From Bog-257 sp963834135 (GTDB taxonomy: Bacteria; Acidobacteriota; Terriglobia; Terriglobales; Acidobacteriaceae): a DNA stretch of 64,000 bases. Positions 34,386 to 44,817 of this stretch are shown piece after piece. Under the pieces are notes generated by a model. It made no database searches, was not told the origin of the DNA, and worked only from the letters and a program-made list of their open reading frames with translations. Both the position numbers and the translations under genes were made by a program. The stretch lies in contig CAWIAN010000009.1 in assembly GCA_963834135.1 (NCBI GenBank), positions 207,803-271,802 on the forward strand, in the 5' to 3' direction. How positions within the stretch are numbered: the stretch's first letter is position 1; each line of letters opens with the position of its first letter.

Positions 34386-36209
34386 ATGAAACACCTCACT
34401 CGTGTACTTTTCTTTCTCTCACTCGCATCTGTCGTGGTAATAGCGCAGAACATGAAACCCAACGCCCAAGCCAACGCCAAGTTCGCGCAGATGACCGACG
34501 CGTTCGTGAAGGACTCGCTGGCGCTGTCGCCGGTCAGTGCTTCGCAAGCCGGCTATCACAAGCACACCGATCCTGCGACGGGCAAGACGATCGACCTTGA
34601 CGCGCAACTCGACGACGTCAGCGCCGCCGGTGTCGCCGCGCAGGAAAAGTTTTACAGCGAGTGGCGAAAGCGCTTCCAGACGGAGACGCCCATCGATGCG
34701 CTGAACCCGCAGGATGCCGCCGACTTTCGCCTCATCGATGACCAGATCGGCTTGAATCTGCTGGAGTACAACACCATCCAGAATTACAAGCACAACCCCA
34801 CGGCCTACGTTGAACTGCTGGGCAGCGGCCTGTTCCTTCCGCTGACGCAGGAATACGCCTCGAAGGAGGTGCGCGTCGGCGACGTGATCTCGCGCATCAG
34901 TCAGATCCCCCGCTTCCTCGACCAGGCCAAGTCGCAGCTCAGCGACGCCGATCCTATCTTCATCTCAACCGCCATCGATGAGAACGAGGGCAACATCAAC
35001 CTGGTGGACAGCGTTGCCGCCGATATTCCGGCGGGCTCTCCGTTGAAAGCGCAGTACGACAAAGCCGCGCCGACGGCCAAGCAGGCACTCAACGACTTCA
35101 ACGCCTGGATGAAGGACGACCTCGCCAAGAAGCCTACCAATGGCCGCACCTGGCGCTTGGGCGAGAGAGATTACGCAGCGAAATTTCATCTGGTGATGGA
35201 AACCTCGATCGAACCAACCCAGTTGCTGGCCGACGCCGAGACCGAGGTAAAAACCGTACGCGCGGAGATGTTGAACATTGCCCTGCCGCTCTACAAGCAA
35301 ATGTTTCCCGGCCAGGACGATTACGCCACTCTTCCGCAGCAGGAGCGTGAAAACAAGATCATCAGCGCGGTGTTGAACAAGATCGGCGACGAGCATCCGC
35401 AGCGCGATCAGCTCATCCAGGCCGTCAAAGCGGACGTGGCCGGCATCCGGCAGTTCATCATCGACAAGAAAATTGTTACGCTCAGCAATCGCGACAACCT
35501 GAAGGTCATCCCCACGCCGGAGTTCGAGCGCGGCATCTACTCCGTCGCCGGCTTCCACGGTGCTCCGCCTCTCGAGCCCACTGCCGAGGCGCAGTACTGG
35601 GTGACCCCAATCGATCCCAAGATGCCCGAGGCGAAAGCCGAGAGCAAGCTGCGCGAGTACAACAACTACACGCTGAAGTGGCTGACGATTCACGAAGCTC
35701 TGCCCGGCCACTACGTCCAGGGCGAGCACGCCGACGACGTGCAGCCTCCCACGCGGCGCGTGCTGCGCAATCTCTTCGGCAATGGAGCCTACGTCGAGGG
35801 CTGGGCTGAGTACGGCGCCGACGTGATGACGCAGGAAGGCTATCTCGACTTCAATCCGAAGTTTCACCTGGTGCGGCAAAAGGTGTGGCTCCGCGCAGTC
35901 GCCAACACCATCCTCGACATCCGCTTGCAGACGATGAACATGACCGATCAGCAGGCGCTCGACCTGATGACGAAAGAATGCTTCCAGACCGAGGCGGAAG
36001 CCGAAGGCAAGCTCGTGCGCGCCAAGCTGAGCTCAACGCAGCTTCCAACATACTTTGTCGGGACGCAACAGTGGTGGGCGTTGCGCAAGAAGTATCAAGC
36101 AGCCAAGGGCAACAGCTTCACACTGGAAGAGTTCCACGACCGCGCCCTGGACCAGGGACCGCTGCCGATCGAATATCTGGAGAAGATCATTCTGCCGAGC
36201 AGTAAGTAG
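34386..36209 (+). CDS. secreted DUF885 family protein (putative metallopeptidase-like)
   Basis: A 607-residue exported protein. The start at 34386 gives a signal peptide (HLTRVLFFLSLASVVVIAQ). The DUF885 hallmark is LTIHEALPGHYVQGEHA near residue 435, an HExxxH-type presumed zinc site, followed by GAYVEGWAEYGADVM carrying a downstream Glu ligand. ILDIRLQTMNMTDQQALDLM and YFVGTQQWWALR complete the pattern. The family resembles M1/M32-like gluzincins, but activity has not been generally shown. Full length. Confidence 0.88.
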   Translation: MKHLTRVLFFLSLASVVVIAQNMKPNAQANAKFAQMTDAFVKDSLALSPVSASQAGYHKHTDPATGKTIDLDAQLDDVSAAGVAAQEKFYSEWRKRFQTETPIDALNPQDAADFRLIDDQIGLNLLEYNTIQNYKHNPTAYVELLGSGLFLPLTQEYASKEVRVGDVISRISQIPRFLDQAKSQLSDADPIFISTAIDENEGNINLVDSVAADIPAGSPLKAQYDKAAPTAKQALNDFNAWMKDDLAKKPTNGRTWRLGERDYAAKFHLVMETSIEPTQLLADAETEVKTVRAEMLNIALPLYKQMFPGQDDYATLPQQERENKIISAVLNKIGDEHPQRDQLIQAVKADVAGIRQFIIDKKIVTLSNRDNLKVIPTPEFERGIYSVAGFHGAPPLEPTAEAQYWVTPIDPKMPEAKAESKLREYNNYTLKWLTIHEALPGHYVQGEHADDVQPPTRRVLRNLFGNGAYVEGWAEYGADVMTQEGYLDFNPKFHLVRQKVWLRAVANTILDIRLQTMNMTDQQALDLMTKECFQTEAEAEGKLVRAKLSSTQLPTYFVGTQQWWALRKKYQAAKGNSFTLEEFHDRALDQGPLPIEYLEKIILPSSK

Positions 36210-36334
36210 CGATCGCTGATTGCCTACTGGCCGCTGGCCACTGCTTTGTGAACTTTTGTAAAACTTGTGCAATTCGTCCCAATACGTCGAACTTTTCTTA
36301 CGCGTGCGCGTCTATAGCTGTAACCCAAATCCAA

Positions 36335-36374
36335 GGTGGGCGCCAACCCCAACAAGCTGTAACCGGCGCCCACC
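36335..36374. terminator. perfect inverted repeat between convergent genes
   Basis: GGTGGGCGCC and GGCGCCCACC form a perfect ten-base-pair stem around a 20-base loop. It lies between the convergent DUF885 gene and the M64 peptidase gene and may stop transcription from both sides, although there is no strong T-run on either strand. Confidence 0.45.
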
Positions 36375-36385
36375 GCTGTTCCTTC

Positions 36386-37805
36386 CTACTGCGTTGCGTA
36401 CAGAGCGATGATCCGCTCGATCGCCCGACTGCACACCGCACAGAATCTGTCATATCGAGTGAACATGATGCAGTTTTCCTGCGGCCGGTAATATCCCTTC
36501 GCTTCATAGTTTGCGCCCTCGAAAGCACCCACCCGGTCTGAGTACTGGTCCGTACTCAGCAGCTGGTCTTCGTGCTTCTTCTCCTTTTCGAAGAGCGCGT
36601 TCATCTCTGCTTCAGAACGGTTCTCCTTGCGGATTTGCCGCCTCTCAGCTTGGATGTCCTTCTCGTAGGCTTCGAAATCGGCCTTCTTCCACGGTGTCGG
36701 AATTGGCGTGCCGGCGGTCACCAGGTCCTTCCACTTCAGCATCGCCGGATCGAGCAGCGCAGTCACATTCGGCTCCCACGGCTCAATACGCTTTTCCGGC
36801 GATCCGACCGCGACATCCGAGGTGTAGTACTCGTCGGCCAGTCCGGCGAATTCGTGCCCGAACTCGTGCACAAACACATACGGCATCCACTCGCTGTCGG
36901 CTGCGACAGTCGCGTACAGGTTGTAAATTCCGCCGCCGCCATATGTCTTCGAATTCGTCAGGATCTCGATGAACTCATACGGCGCATACGAGGCGATATC
37001 CCGCAGCGCCTTATTGTCCGTCGTCATGATGTAACGTTCGCTGTCGAAGGTGTCGTACGAGGTGCCCAGCGGCGAATGAAGATAGACGCCGGTCGAAGGG
37101 CGCGAGATACCCGGAAGAACGAGCTACCGGGCACAGTCCCCAGACGTTGAAGTCTTTGCGATGCTCCTTGAAGGGCGAGCGCGAGAATAAAATCTCGGTC
37201 GCGCGCTTCGCATCGTCTTCGAACTTGCTGCGTTCCGATGCCGTATAGCCGTCGCCCAGGATCAGCAGATTCACCTTCGTCTCGGGCTCGCCGTTGTTCT
37301 GGATGGTCAAGAGCGGGCCGGGCGATGGGGGATTCACGGTGTCGATAAACTTATCGCGGGGATTGATGGTGGTGGTCCACACTTCGTGGAAGTCGACGTC
37401 CTTACCTTCGCGACGCTCCTTCAGCACGATCTTCACCGGCTTGTCGGGCCGAGGAAAGCGCAGCGATTCGGAGAAAGTCCGATTCAGCGTCTTGGCTTCG
37501 TCGGTATCCGCCCACTCGCTGAAGAGCGACCCGAAGCCGCGCGAGTACAGCAGCTTTCCGCTGTCCAGATCATGGACCTCGAAGAGGTAATTGCCCAGGT
37601 TGGTGTCGTCGAGTGTCTTCGACATGTTGCCCGGCCAGGGCAGCGGCTCGATGACCACGCGATCGAAGCTCCACATCTCCTGCGTGGCATTGCCGGTGTG
37701 ATAGTAGTCCAGGCGCATGGTGGCGGGATTGACGGCGAAGCAAGCGGTGGCCAGCAAGAGTACAAAGAGGAAAAGCGATGACAGCGTTCGTAGGCGAATC
37801 GTCAT
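36386..37805 (-). pseudogene. M64 family metallopeptidase, interrupted by one frameshift
   Basis: Two adjoining frames together make one secreted M64 (IgA-peptidase-type) zinc protease of about 470 residues. The first part (from 37805) has a signal peptide (LSSLFLFVLLLATACFA), the M64 N-terminal domain and VNLLILGDGYTASER...KDFNVWGLCPVARSSG. The second continues with ISRPSTGVYLHSPLGTSYD, DNKALRDIASYAPYEFI and the zinc site VFVHEFGHEFAGLADEYY. The switch lies at 37110-37112 (a CCC on the plus strand): one base fewer would restore SSG-ISRPS in frame. Both parts are otherwise intact, so a sequence error or very recent mutation is more likely than old decay. Confidence 0.85.
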
Positions 37806-37900
37806 GGATTTATGCGACCTCGATAACAAGACTTTGCGGCGAACCAATTCTAATCGCATTGTCTACGGCCTGATTCGGCCGACCAGTTACACTGGGACAG

Positions 37901-40423
37901 ATGGCTCGTAGCACCATCCTGGACTACCTCGACAATTTTCGCCGCCATGCTCGCCAGACCGCCTACGTCCACCGCCGCGGATATCGGACGCAGCGCTGGA
38001 GCTACGGCGACGTGTTGAGCACCGCCTACCGATTCGCGCGTGAACTGGAGTCGCGCGAGATCGGTAAAAGCGACAAGGTCCTTATCTGGGGTGAGAATTG
38101 CGCCGAGTGGATCGCCGCATTCTTCGGATGCCTGCTGCGCGGCGCGATCGTCGTTCCGATCGATAAAATTGCCGCACCCGACTTCGCGCAACGAATCGCC
38201 GGGCAGGTTGATGCCAGGCTATGCGTAGGCTCGCCGCACAACGAGGTCACCGGCGTTCCCTCTCTTCACCTCGAAACCCTTCGCGACGATCTCGCCGGAC
38301 GTTCCGATGCTCCAGTCACACTGCCTCCGCTCACGCGCGATGACATCGTGCAGATCGTCTTCACCTCGGGCACGACGGCTGAGCCGCGCGGCGTCGTCAT
38401 TTCGCATGGCAACATCCTCGCCAACCTCGAGCCGCTTGAGCGCGAGATTGGCAACTACCTCAAGTATGAGCGCCCGTTTCATCCGCTGCGCTTCCTGAAT
38501 TTGCTGCCGCTCAGCCACGTCTTCGGACAGTTTCTCGGCATCTTTCTGCCGCAACTGCTGGCCGCGACCGTCATCTTTCAGGACACGCTGAATCCGTCCG
38601 AGGTGATGCAGATCATCAAGAAGGAGCGCGTGTCAGTCGTCGTCGCTGTCCCGCGGCTGATGCAGTCGCTGAAAGACAAGATCGAACGCGACTTCGAAGC
38701 CGAGGGCAAACTCGAGTGGTTCCGGCGACAGCTAGCGGCAGCGAAAGATCAGCACTTCGTAAAACGCTGGTGGCGCTTCCGCGGGATCCACAACCGCTTC
38801 GGCTGGAAGTTCTGGGCCTTCATCTCCGGTGGGGCCGCGCTCGACGCCGAGACGGAAGAATTCTGGGGCCGCCTCAGCTTCGTTGTCATTCAGGGCTACG
38901 GACTGACCGAGACCACTTCTCTCATCTCCCTGAACCATCCCTTCCGCACTGGCAAACGTTCGATCGGAAAGGTACTCGAAGGCCGCGAAATGAAGCTCGA
39001 CGAGCACGGCGAGATTCTTGTGCGCGGCGCAAATGTTGCCGCCGGCTACTGGCAGAGCAAACAGCTGAAACCCGTTCTGAACGAAGAGGGATGGTTCCAC
39101 ACCGGCGACATCGGCGAGCTCGATGCCGAGGGCAATCTCTACTTCAAGGGCCGCAAGAAGAACGTCATTGTCACCCGCGAAGGAATGAACGTTTATCCCG
39201 ACGACTTGGAAGCCGCGCTGCGCCAGCAGCCTGAGGTGCGCGATTGCGCGGTGGTCGGACTGGACCAGGGCGGCAACGCTGAACCTTGCGCCGTTCTGAT
39301 CTTGCGGAACTCCGCAGACCCACACAATGTGGTACAGCGTGCCAACCAGCGGCTCGCGGAATACCAGCAGATGCGGCGCTGGATGGTTTGGCCCGACGAA
39401 GACTTCCCACGCACGCCGACGCAAAAACCGAAGACTGCCGTCATCCAGGCTGCCGTGCAACAGCACTTCGCTGCGGGCGAAGGCGGCAGCGCTGCATCGC
39501 AAAGCGGTCTAAGCGATTTGATCGCTCGCATCACCGGACGCAACGTCGGCGCGCTAGCTCCCGATGCAAAATTGGAGGGCGATCTCAACCTGAACTCGAT
39601 GGACAGGGTCGAGCTGATGAGCGCCCTCGAAGACCGCTATCAGATCGACCTGAAAGAAGCCAATTTCGCTAATGTCAGCACCGTCGGCGATCTCGAACGC
39701 CTGCTGCACGAGCCGCAGAAATCGCCCCAGAACGGCTATCGCTATCCGCTCTGGGCGCAGCGCTGGCCCATCACCTGGATTCGCGAATTCATCTATTACC
39801 TGCTCACTTGGCCGGCGACCATCATCATGGCTCATCCCACGATCGTCGGCAGAGAAAATCTGCGCGGCCTTGATGGGCCATTCCTAGTCAGCTGCAATCA
39901 CGTAACTTACATCGATCTGGGATTCGCTCTGAAAGCCCTGCCGCCCAGGATGCGCCGCAAGCTCGCCGTCGGCATGTGGGGCGAGATGCTGTGGGAGATG
40001 TGGCGCCCACCACAAAGCTGGAACTGGTTCAAGCGGCTGTCTTACTGGGTGGGATATTACCTAGCTGTGGCACTGTTCAACGTCTTCCCGCTACCACAAC
40101 AGTCGGGGGTGGGAGAGAGCTTCGCCTATGCGGGCGAGTCAGTCGATCGCGGTTACAGCGTCCTGGTTTATCCCGAGGGCCGGCGCACGCCCGACGGTGG
40201 CCCCTCGCCCTTCCGCTCCGGATTGGGCATGCTCGCCGCGCGGCTCAACATCCCGGTGCTCCCGCTTCGCATCGACGGCCTTTACGACATGAAGATGGCT
40301 GGCCGGAAGATCGCGCACGCTGGCGAACTGAAGGTTGTCATCGGTAAGCCCATGTCGTTCCTACCCGGCACACCGCCGGAAGAAATCACGAATCAGGTGG
40401 AAGATGTCACTTGGAAGATGTGA
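37901..40423 (+). CDS. trifunctional AMP-ligase / acyl carrier / 1-acyl-G3P acyltransferase protein
   Basis: An 840-residue fusion. Residues ~1-530: an AMP-forming acyl-CoA/acyl-ACP ligase with VFTSGTTAEPRGVV, IQGYGLTETTS and EGWFHTGDIGELD, plus the catalytic Lys region RTPTQKPKTAV. Residues ~545-610: a carrier domain with a phosphopantetheine Ser in LNLNSMDRVELM. Residues ~625-840: a PlsC-type acyltransferase with SCNHVTYIDLG (NHx4D) and VLVYPEGRRTPDGG. It probably activates a fatty acid, loads it on its own carrier domain and transfers it to a lysophospholipid, similar in concept to Aas but with an internal carrier. No hydrophobic transporter domain is present. Confidence 0.88.
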   Translation: MARSTILDYLDNFRRHARQTAYVHRRGYRTQRWSYGDVLSTAYRFARELESREIGKSDKVLIWGENCAEWIAAFFGCLLRGAIVVPIDKIAAPDFAQRIAGQVDARLCVGSPHNEVTGVPSLHLETLRDDLAGRSDAPVTLPPLTRDDIVQIVFTSGTTAEPRGVVISHGNILANLEPLEREIGNYLKYERPFHPLRFLNLLPLSHVFGQFLGIFLPQLLAATVIFQDTLNPSEVMQIIKKERVSVVVAVPRLMQSLKDKIERDFEAEGKLEWFRRQLAAAKDQHFVKRWWRFRGIHNRFGWKFWAFISGGAALDAETEEFWGRLSFVVIQGYGLTETTSLISLNHPFRTGKRSIGKVLEGREMKLDEHGEILVRGANVAAGYWQSKQLKPVLNEEGWFHTGDIGELDAEGNLYFKGRKKNVIVTREGMNVYPDDLEAALRQQPEVRDCAVVGLDQGGNAEPCAVLILRNSADPHNVVQRANQRLAEYQQMRRWMVWPDEDFPRTPTQKPKTAVIQAAVQQHFAAGEGGSAASQSGLSDLIARITGRNVGALAPDAKLEGDLNLNSMDRVELMSALEDRYQIDLKEANFANVSTVGDLERLLHEPQKSPQNGYRYPLWAQRWPITWIREFIYYLLTWPATIIMAHPTIVGRENLRGLDGPFLVSCNHVTYIDLGFALKALPPRMRRKLAVGMWGEMLWEMWRPPQSWNWFKRLSYWVGYYLAVALFNVFPLPQQSGVGESFAYAGESVDRGYSVLVYPEGRRTPDGGPSPFRSGLGMLAARLNIPVLPLRIDGLYDMKMAGRKIAHAGELKVVIGKPMSFLPGTPPEEITNQVEDVTWKM

Positions 40424-40470
40424 GGCGTGAAGACGCTGTTCGCTGTTCGCCAGACTCCTCAACATCTAGC

Positions 40471-40522
40471 GTCATCCTGAGCCCAGCGGCGCTGTCTTTG
40501 CGCCACAAAGTCGAAGGATCCC
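40471..40522. repeat. GTCATCCTGAGC...GTCGAAGGATC dispersed repeat
   Basis: GTCATCCTGAGCCCAGCGGC at one end and AAGTCGAAGGATCCC at the other, in the spacer after the trifunctional gene. Same family as the elements at 19995 and 50754. Confidence 0.6.
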
Positions 40523-40658
40523 TTGTACCATCAACAGCGCACCCGCCGCCATTGCTCGACCCACACTCACAAAGCTTCCGGCACTATCTGTTAACCTAGT
40601 TTTACCCATCAGAACTGCCTAAACTATCCGGAATTACGCAGGGGAACTCAGTACAGCC

Positions 40659-42560
40659 ATGCCTCAGTCCAGACCGCTCACGGACGCGCGCGCCAACAGC
40701 AATCTCCCGTCGGCAATCCGAGGGTATCTTGCGGCCGCCGCCGTCGTGAACCTCATTCTGCTGATGCAGGTGGTGAGCCGCCTTCACCATGTCGCCACGC
40801 CCATTAACCATGGACTCGCGCGCGTACTAGCGACCGCCCTGGTCGTGAACGTCGCCGGAGCGGCGGCAATCCTCTGGCTGGCATCCGTTCGGCGTTGGCA
40901 GAATGCGTTGCCGCCGATTCTCAAATTCGACCTCGCCATTTCGCTCTTGCCCCTGGTAATGGCGGCGTTGCGCAATGGCGAGAAGGCACGCACCTTTCAT
41001 CTCTTCGCGCTGGTCTACGTGGTCTTCCTGCTTTGCCGCACTGCGGAGCTACTATTCTTCGCCGCTCGCAATTCCGCCTCCACCACCGTTCGTCTGCCAG
41101 TTATCGTCTTCGCGGCGGCATTTATCGTTTACGGCGGAATTGTTCCGTGGCTGTCGCTGGCGAGCTCTCCGCAAGGCGATGAAGCCCACTTTATGATCCT
41201 GACCCACAGCCTGGTCTTCGATCACGATTTCGACGTGGGCGACAACTATGCGAATGGCGATTACAAGGAGGAGTTTCCGCCGCCCTCTCCGGGCGAGATG
41301 CGCGGCTACCCTTACGCCTCCATCGAGCACGACAACATCTCGTACCTGCCGCATGACCCGCACGTGGTACGGAACTTTCGCGGACAGCTGATGTTGGAGC
41401 ACGATCCCGGCTTCCCCATGCTGATTTCTCCGGGATATGCGCTGGATGGGCGCGAGGGTGCGCTGTTCACCATGGCGCTGATCGGTTCGGCCGGAGCCGC
41501 CGCCGTCTGCGAGATCTGCCTGATCCTGGGCGTTGGCGTCTGCTCTGCCCTGCTGACGGTTGTGCTGCTTTGCTTCACCTGCCCTTACTGGGTATTTACG
41601 CAATCCACGTATGTCGACCTCTGCGCGGCCTCGGGCATTCTCTGGATCGCGCTACAGTTCTTCCGCTACCGGCAACGCGAACGTAAGCGCTACCTGATAC
41701 TGGCCGGCATCTTGATTGCAGCCTTACCGTGGATGAATATCCGCTGGTGGTCGCTGGGCGGGCCCGCGTTCCTGGTTCTGAGCGCGTGGATCATCCATCG
41801 GCACCGCGGCGAGTGGACGACCATGCTGACCCGGCTGTGCTGTCTGGCCGTGCCGAACATTATTGGCCTCGGCGCATTCTCGGCGTTAGACAAGCACTTG
41901 TTCAACACGTACAAGCCAAACGCTTCGATGCTCCTGCTGTCGAAGAGCCTGCCGCAATTCGGCCTTCATCCCTTGCGTGGGTTACTGGGCATGCTCTTCG
42001 ATCAGTCGTACGGCCTGCTGCCGACGGCTCCGCTATACGTTGCTGTGGCTGCGGGAATGGTTGTGCTTTACCGGCGCGATCGCTGGGCCTCCGCCATGCT
42101 CTTTCTGCCAGTTCTCGGCTATCTGCCATTCATTGCCTTCAGCCGTTACTGGTTTGCCGGCTGGAATCCGCCGGCGCGTTATTTGGTTTCGGCAGTCAGC
42201 CTCATGATTCCCGCCGCGGCGCTGGTGCTGAACCGCAAGGTGCGCTGGATCGTCATTCCTCTAGCCGCCTGGAGCTTCCTCATCTCGATCATGTTCACGG
42301 TGAATCCCGTACTGCGCACGCCGTCGATCTGGGTGCTCTACCCGATGAGCATGCTGGTGGAGTTCTTCCACGATCACATTCGCACGCCGATGTACAGCAT
42401 CCTCAGCATCTACCCCAACATGATGCTGGCCCGCACGCAGGATTGGCTGCGTGCCTGGTTCTGGCTGATTGCATTCATCATCGCGGTTTGGGCGTGGTCG
42501 CGAACGGCCAATCGCGCGGACGCCGACGTTCCATCGTCACGAAGTGAGCGGGCTTTATAG
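40659..42560 (+). CDS. large polytopic membrane protein, GT-C glycosyltransferase-like
   Basis: A 633-residue protein with about 13 hydrophobic helices. After the fourth or fifth helix a loop carries SSPQGDEAHFMILTHSLVFD, resembling the GDE motif of ArnT/PMT-type (GT-C) transferases that use lipid-linked sugars. Further on come long helices such as GAAAVCEICLILGVGVCS and FLPVLGYLPFIAFSRYW. Family assignment is by topology and this loop motif only. It is convergent with another large membrane protein of similar design. Confidence 0.55.
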   Translation: MPQSRPLTDARANSNLPSAIRGYLAAAAVVNLILLMQVVSRLHHVATPINHGLARVLATALVVNVAGAAAILWLASVRRWQNALPPILKFDLAISLLPLVMAALRNGEKARTFHLFALVYVVFLLCRTAELLFFAARNSASTTVRLPVIVFAAAFIVYGGIVPWLSLASSPQGDEAHFMILTHSLVFDHDFDVGDNYANGDYKEEFPPPSPGEMRGYPYASIEHDNISYLPHDPHVVRNFRGQLMLEHDPGFPMLISPGYALDGREGALFTMALIGSAGAAAVCEICLILGVGVCSALLTVVLLCFTCPYWVFTQSTYVDLCAASGILWIALQFFRYRQRERKRYLILAGILIAALPWMNIRWWSLGGPAFLVLSAWIIHRHRGEWTTMLTRLCCLAVPNIIGLGAFSALDKHLFNTYKPNASMLLLSKSLPQFGLHPLRGLLGMLFDQSYGLLPTAPLYVAVAAGMVVLYRRDRWASAMLFLPVLGYLPFIAFSRYWFAGWNPPARYLVSAVSLMIPAAALVLNRKVRWIVIPLAAWSFLISIMFTVNPVLRTPSIWVLYPMSMLVEFFHDHIRTPMYSILSIYPNMMLARTQDWLRAWFWLIAFIIAVWAWSRTANRADADVPSSRSERAL

Positions 42561-42638
42561 AGGTCCTATGGCTGGTCGAAAATGGAAGCCAGCCGCACGG
42601 CTGCTGTTAAGACCAACTTTGCCGCACTAACTCTCGCG

Positions 42639-44555
42639 CTACTTCGACGCATCCAATCGTAACTTCAACATCGCCAGACTCAACTTCCGCGGGTCGGGGC
42701 CTTTGCCCATCTCGGCAGGCGAATGAAGTGGGCCGACAACTCGAAACCGGATTCGCACCGGATTCGCCCTCGCCAATACATCCTTCGGAATTTGTACAGT
42801 TCTGGTAGCGAATTCTCCCGGAGCCGTCGCGCTAAACGACCACGTGCCTACCGGAACCTGGTTCACCAAGACTTCGATCGGCACATTCGGAAACGCCGCT
42901 GACACATTCGGAGAGACCATTACCCATAGCGTCGCCGTCTCCGGAAGCGCGTCTGCCGCGATAGGCAAATCTACCCCGAAGTCGGTTCCGCCCCATGTGG
43001 CCCAGTCCTCCGGATCGTACCAATCGCCGCGCATATAGCGGGCAGCGCTTGCGCCGCGTTGAAAATTCAGCGTCTCCCCGAGCCGGTAGCGCCAATTCCG
43101 CTCCATCGTCTGCTTGTAGGAGTTGTAGTAAATTCGGTAGCGCGACAAATCGGGCAGGTCGCGGGGATCATAGGGATCGAACGGAAACCAGCTTCGAGTT
43201 TCCGGCGCGATGATCGATCGAACCTCGCCGCGACTAGTCTCATACAGGCTCAACGGCAGCAACGACCAGTCCATGTTGAGATGCTGCAGCGCCAGCGGAC
43301 CGAATTGCAGCTGCGAGAGAACCGACTGCTCGTAGGGAACTACGCCTTCGTGCGACAGCAAATCGTAGCGCATGGTCGCCAGGTATCCTTGCCACTCTCC
43401 AATTGCCGCCAGATTCCACACGGCCTGTCCGAAACCGAGTGCTCCCACCAGCAGCGCCGCCAGCCCAATCGTTTTTCTATCCGGACTTAAATACCCAGCC
43501 ACCACCAGAAGTAATAACGCCGTGGCCACAAGCGGTGCCAGCAGGTTCAAGACCCGGGCAGCAACCTCGCCGTCGAGACTGGCCGGAGTGTTGCCCAACA
43601 GCACGGCAAAGCAGAGATAGGCCACTGCCGCCAGCCCAATCACTGTCGCGATTTTTCTCAGCACTGCCAGGCGATCAGGCGCTGCCAGCACCACCATCCC
43701 GCAGACGAGGACTAGCAGCGATATCTTGCCCGGCATATGAGGCGAATGAAGCAGATATTGCAAACTGCCCAGGAACCCGTTGCGGTTCGAAGAGTCGAAG
43801 GGCCGGAGGATGGAGACCACCGCGATTGCCGCGCCCATCACATACCACACGGCGAGCGCCGCGGTCAGCGCGCGCTGCCGCGGAAAGTGCCTGAGCCTCC
43901 AAACGCAAATGCCCGCCAGGATCAGCCCAAAAAACAGCATGGACTCGTAGGCAATGAGCATAGGAACGGAAAGCGCCAGCAGCAACAGCAGCGTCCATCC
44001 CGCCAACTCTTCGCGGAAAAGCAGGATGAACAACACCGGCCAATATAGCGACACCAGGAGATGGCTGTCCGTGGAAAGATACGTCTCCACGTTCATCGGT
44101 CCCGCGAAGAAGCTCAGCAACGGGAACAGGATGTACCACCGGCGCCGCGCATACCGATAGCACAGATACAGGCTAAGCAAGGCATGACTGTACAAGGTAA
44201 CGCCGTACACTACAGACAGCAGATGGAGCGAATGGATGCGCAGGTGAGTCGCAATCACCGTGGGCGTTTGCTCCACCAGAATCGTGAACAGTCGCGATTG
44301 AAAGATGCGGGTCTTCCAATCGCCTACCCAGAAGTAATAGCTGCGCCGGGAGACAATTTCTACGAACACCCATACCCCGTCGCCCCACAATTGCAGATCG
44401 CTGGCAACGGCGGTAAACCGTTCCACCAGTACCGCGACGATCGCCACACCGAGCATGACGCCGCCCCAACCGGGCATACCCGGACACCACCGGGGAGCAG
44501 ATCGACGGGTCACGAAGGAAGTCGCGTGACCTTCGACGGATGGCGGTAGAGGCAT
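42639..44555 (-). CDS. large polytopic membrane protein with C-terminal beta domain
   Basis: About 638 residues. Roughly 11 hydrophobic helices (GVMLGVAIVAVLVERF, LHLLSVVYGVTLYSHALLSL, AVWYVMGAAIAVVSIL and others) are followed by a soluble C-terminal part of about 200 residues with beta-strand character (ATLWVMVSPNVSAAFP, PVRIRFRVVGPL). An early loop holds LQLWGDGVWVF, which could correspond to the acidic loop of GT-C enzymes, but the match is weak. The start is not certain; Met codons at 44555, 44480 and 44456 are possible. Function unknown. Confidence 0.5.
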   Translation of the reverse strand: MPLPPSVEGHATSFVTRRSAPRWCPGMPGWGGVMLGVAIVAVLVERFTAVASDLQLWGDGVWVFVEIVSRRSYYFWVGDWKTRIFQSRLFTILVEQTPTVIATHLRIHSLHLLSVVYGVTLYSHALLSLYLCYRYARRRWYILFPLLSFFAGPMNVETYLSTDSHLLVSLYWPVLFILLFREELAGWTLLLLLALSVPMLIAYESMLFFGLILAGICVWRLRHFPRQRALTAALAVWYVMGAAIAVVSILRPFDSSNRNGFLGSLQYLLHSPHMPGKISLLVLVCGMVVLAAPDRLAVLRKIATVIGLAAVAYLCFAVLLGNTPASLDGEVAARVLNLLAPLVATALLLLVVAGYLSPDRKTIGLAALLVGALGFGQAVWNLAAIGEWQGYLATMRYDLLSHEGVVPYEQSVLSQLQFGPLALQHLNMDWSLLPLSLYETSRGEVRSIIAPETRSWFPFDPYDPRDLPDLSRYRIYYNSYKQTMERNWRYRLGETLNFQRGASAARYMRGDWYDPEDWATWGGTDFGVDLPIAADALPETATLWVMVSPNVSAAFPNVPIEVLVNQVPVGTWSFSATAPGEFATRTVQIPKDVLARANPVRIRFRVVGPLHSPAEMGKGPDPRKLSLAMLKLRLDASK

Positions 44556-44681
44556 AGTCTTTGCAGGGGGATATGTAAACGGCGAGCCGATTCTACAGAA
44601 AATTCTGACCCCCAGCTTACACCAATTCGTCCGGGCATCGACCCGCGTGCCCAGCCCCCGGGCCGGCCGCAACTCCTACTT

Positions 44682-44699
44682 GTCACAATTGCTTGTGAC
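44682..44699. promoter_or_regulatory. palindrome upstream of the FNR-like regulator gene
   Basis: GTCACAA-TTGC-TTGTGAC is a perfect inverted repeat with seven-base arms, about 260 bases before the regulator start, in the 398-base spacer 44556-44953 between divergent genes. Its half-sites face the opposite way to the GTGA-N6-TCAC sites. It may be an operator for either neighbour. Confidence 0.45.
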
Positions 44700-44817
44700 G
44701 AATGCACTTGTTGCATGTGCGCCCGGAATGTTCCGCTGGGGTGTATCTGGAGAAGTGCCAGAGAATGCCGGAAGTCGTCGGTCGAAGTCATAACGGCAAT
44801 GTTTTCAGCCTGCGAGC

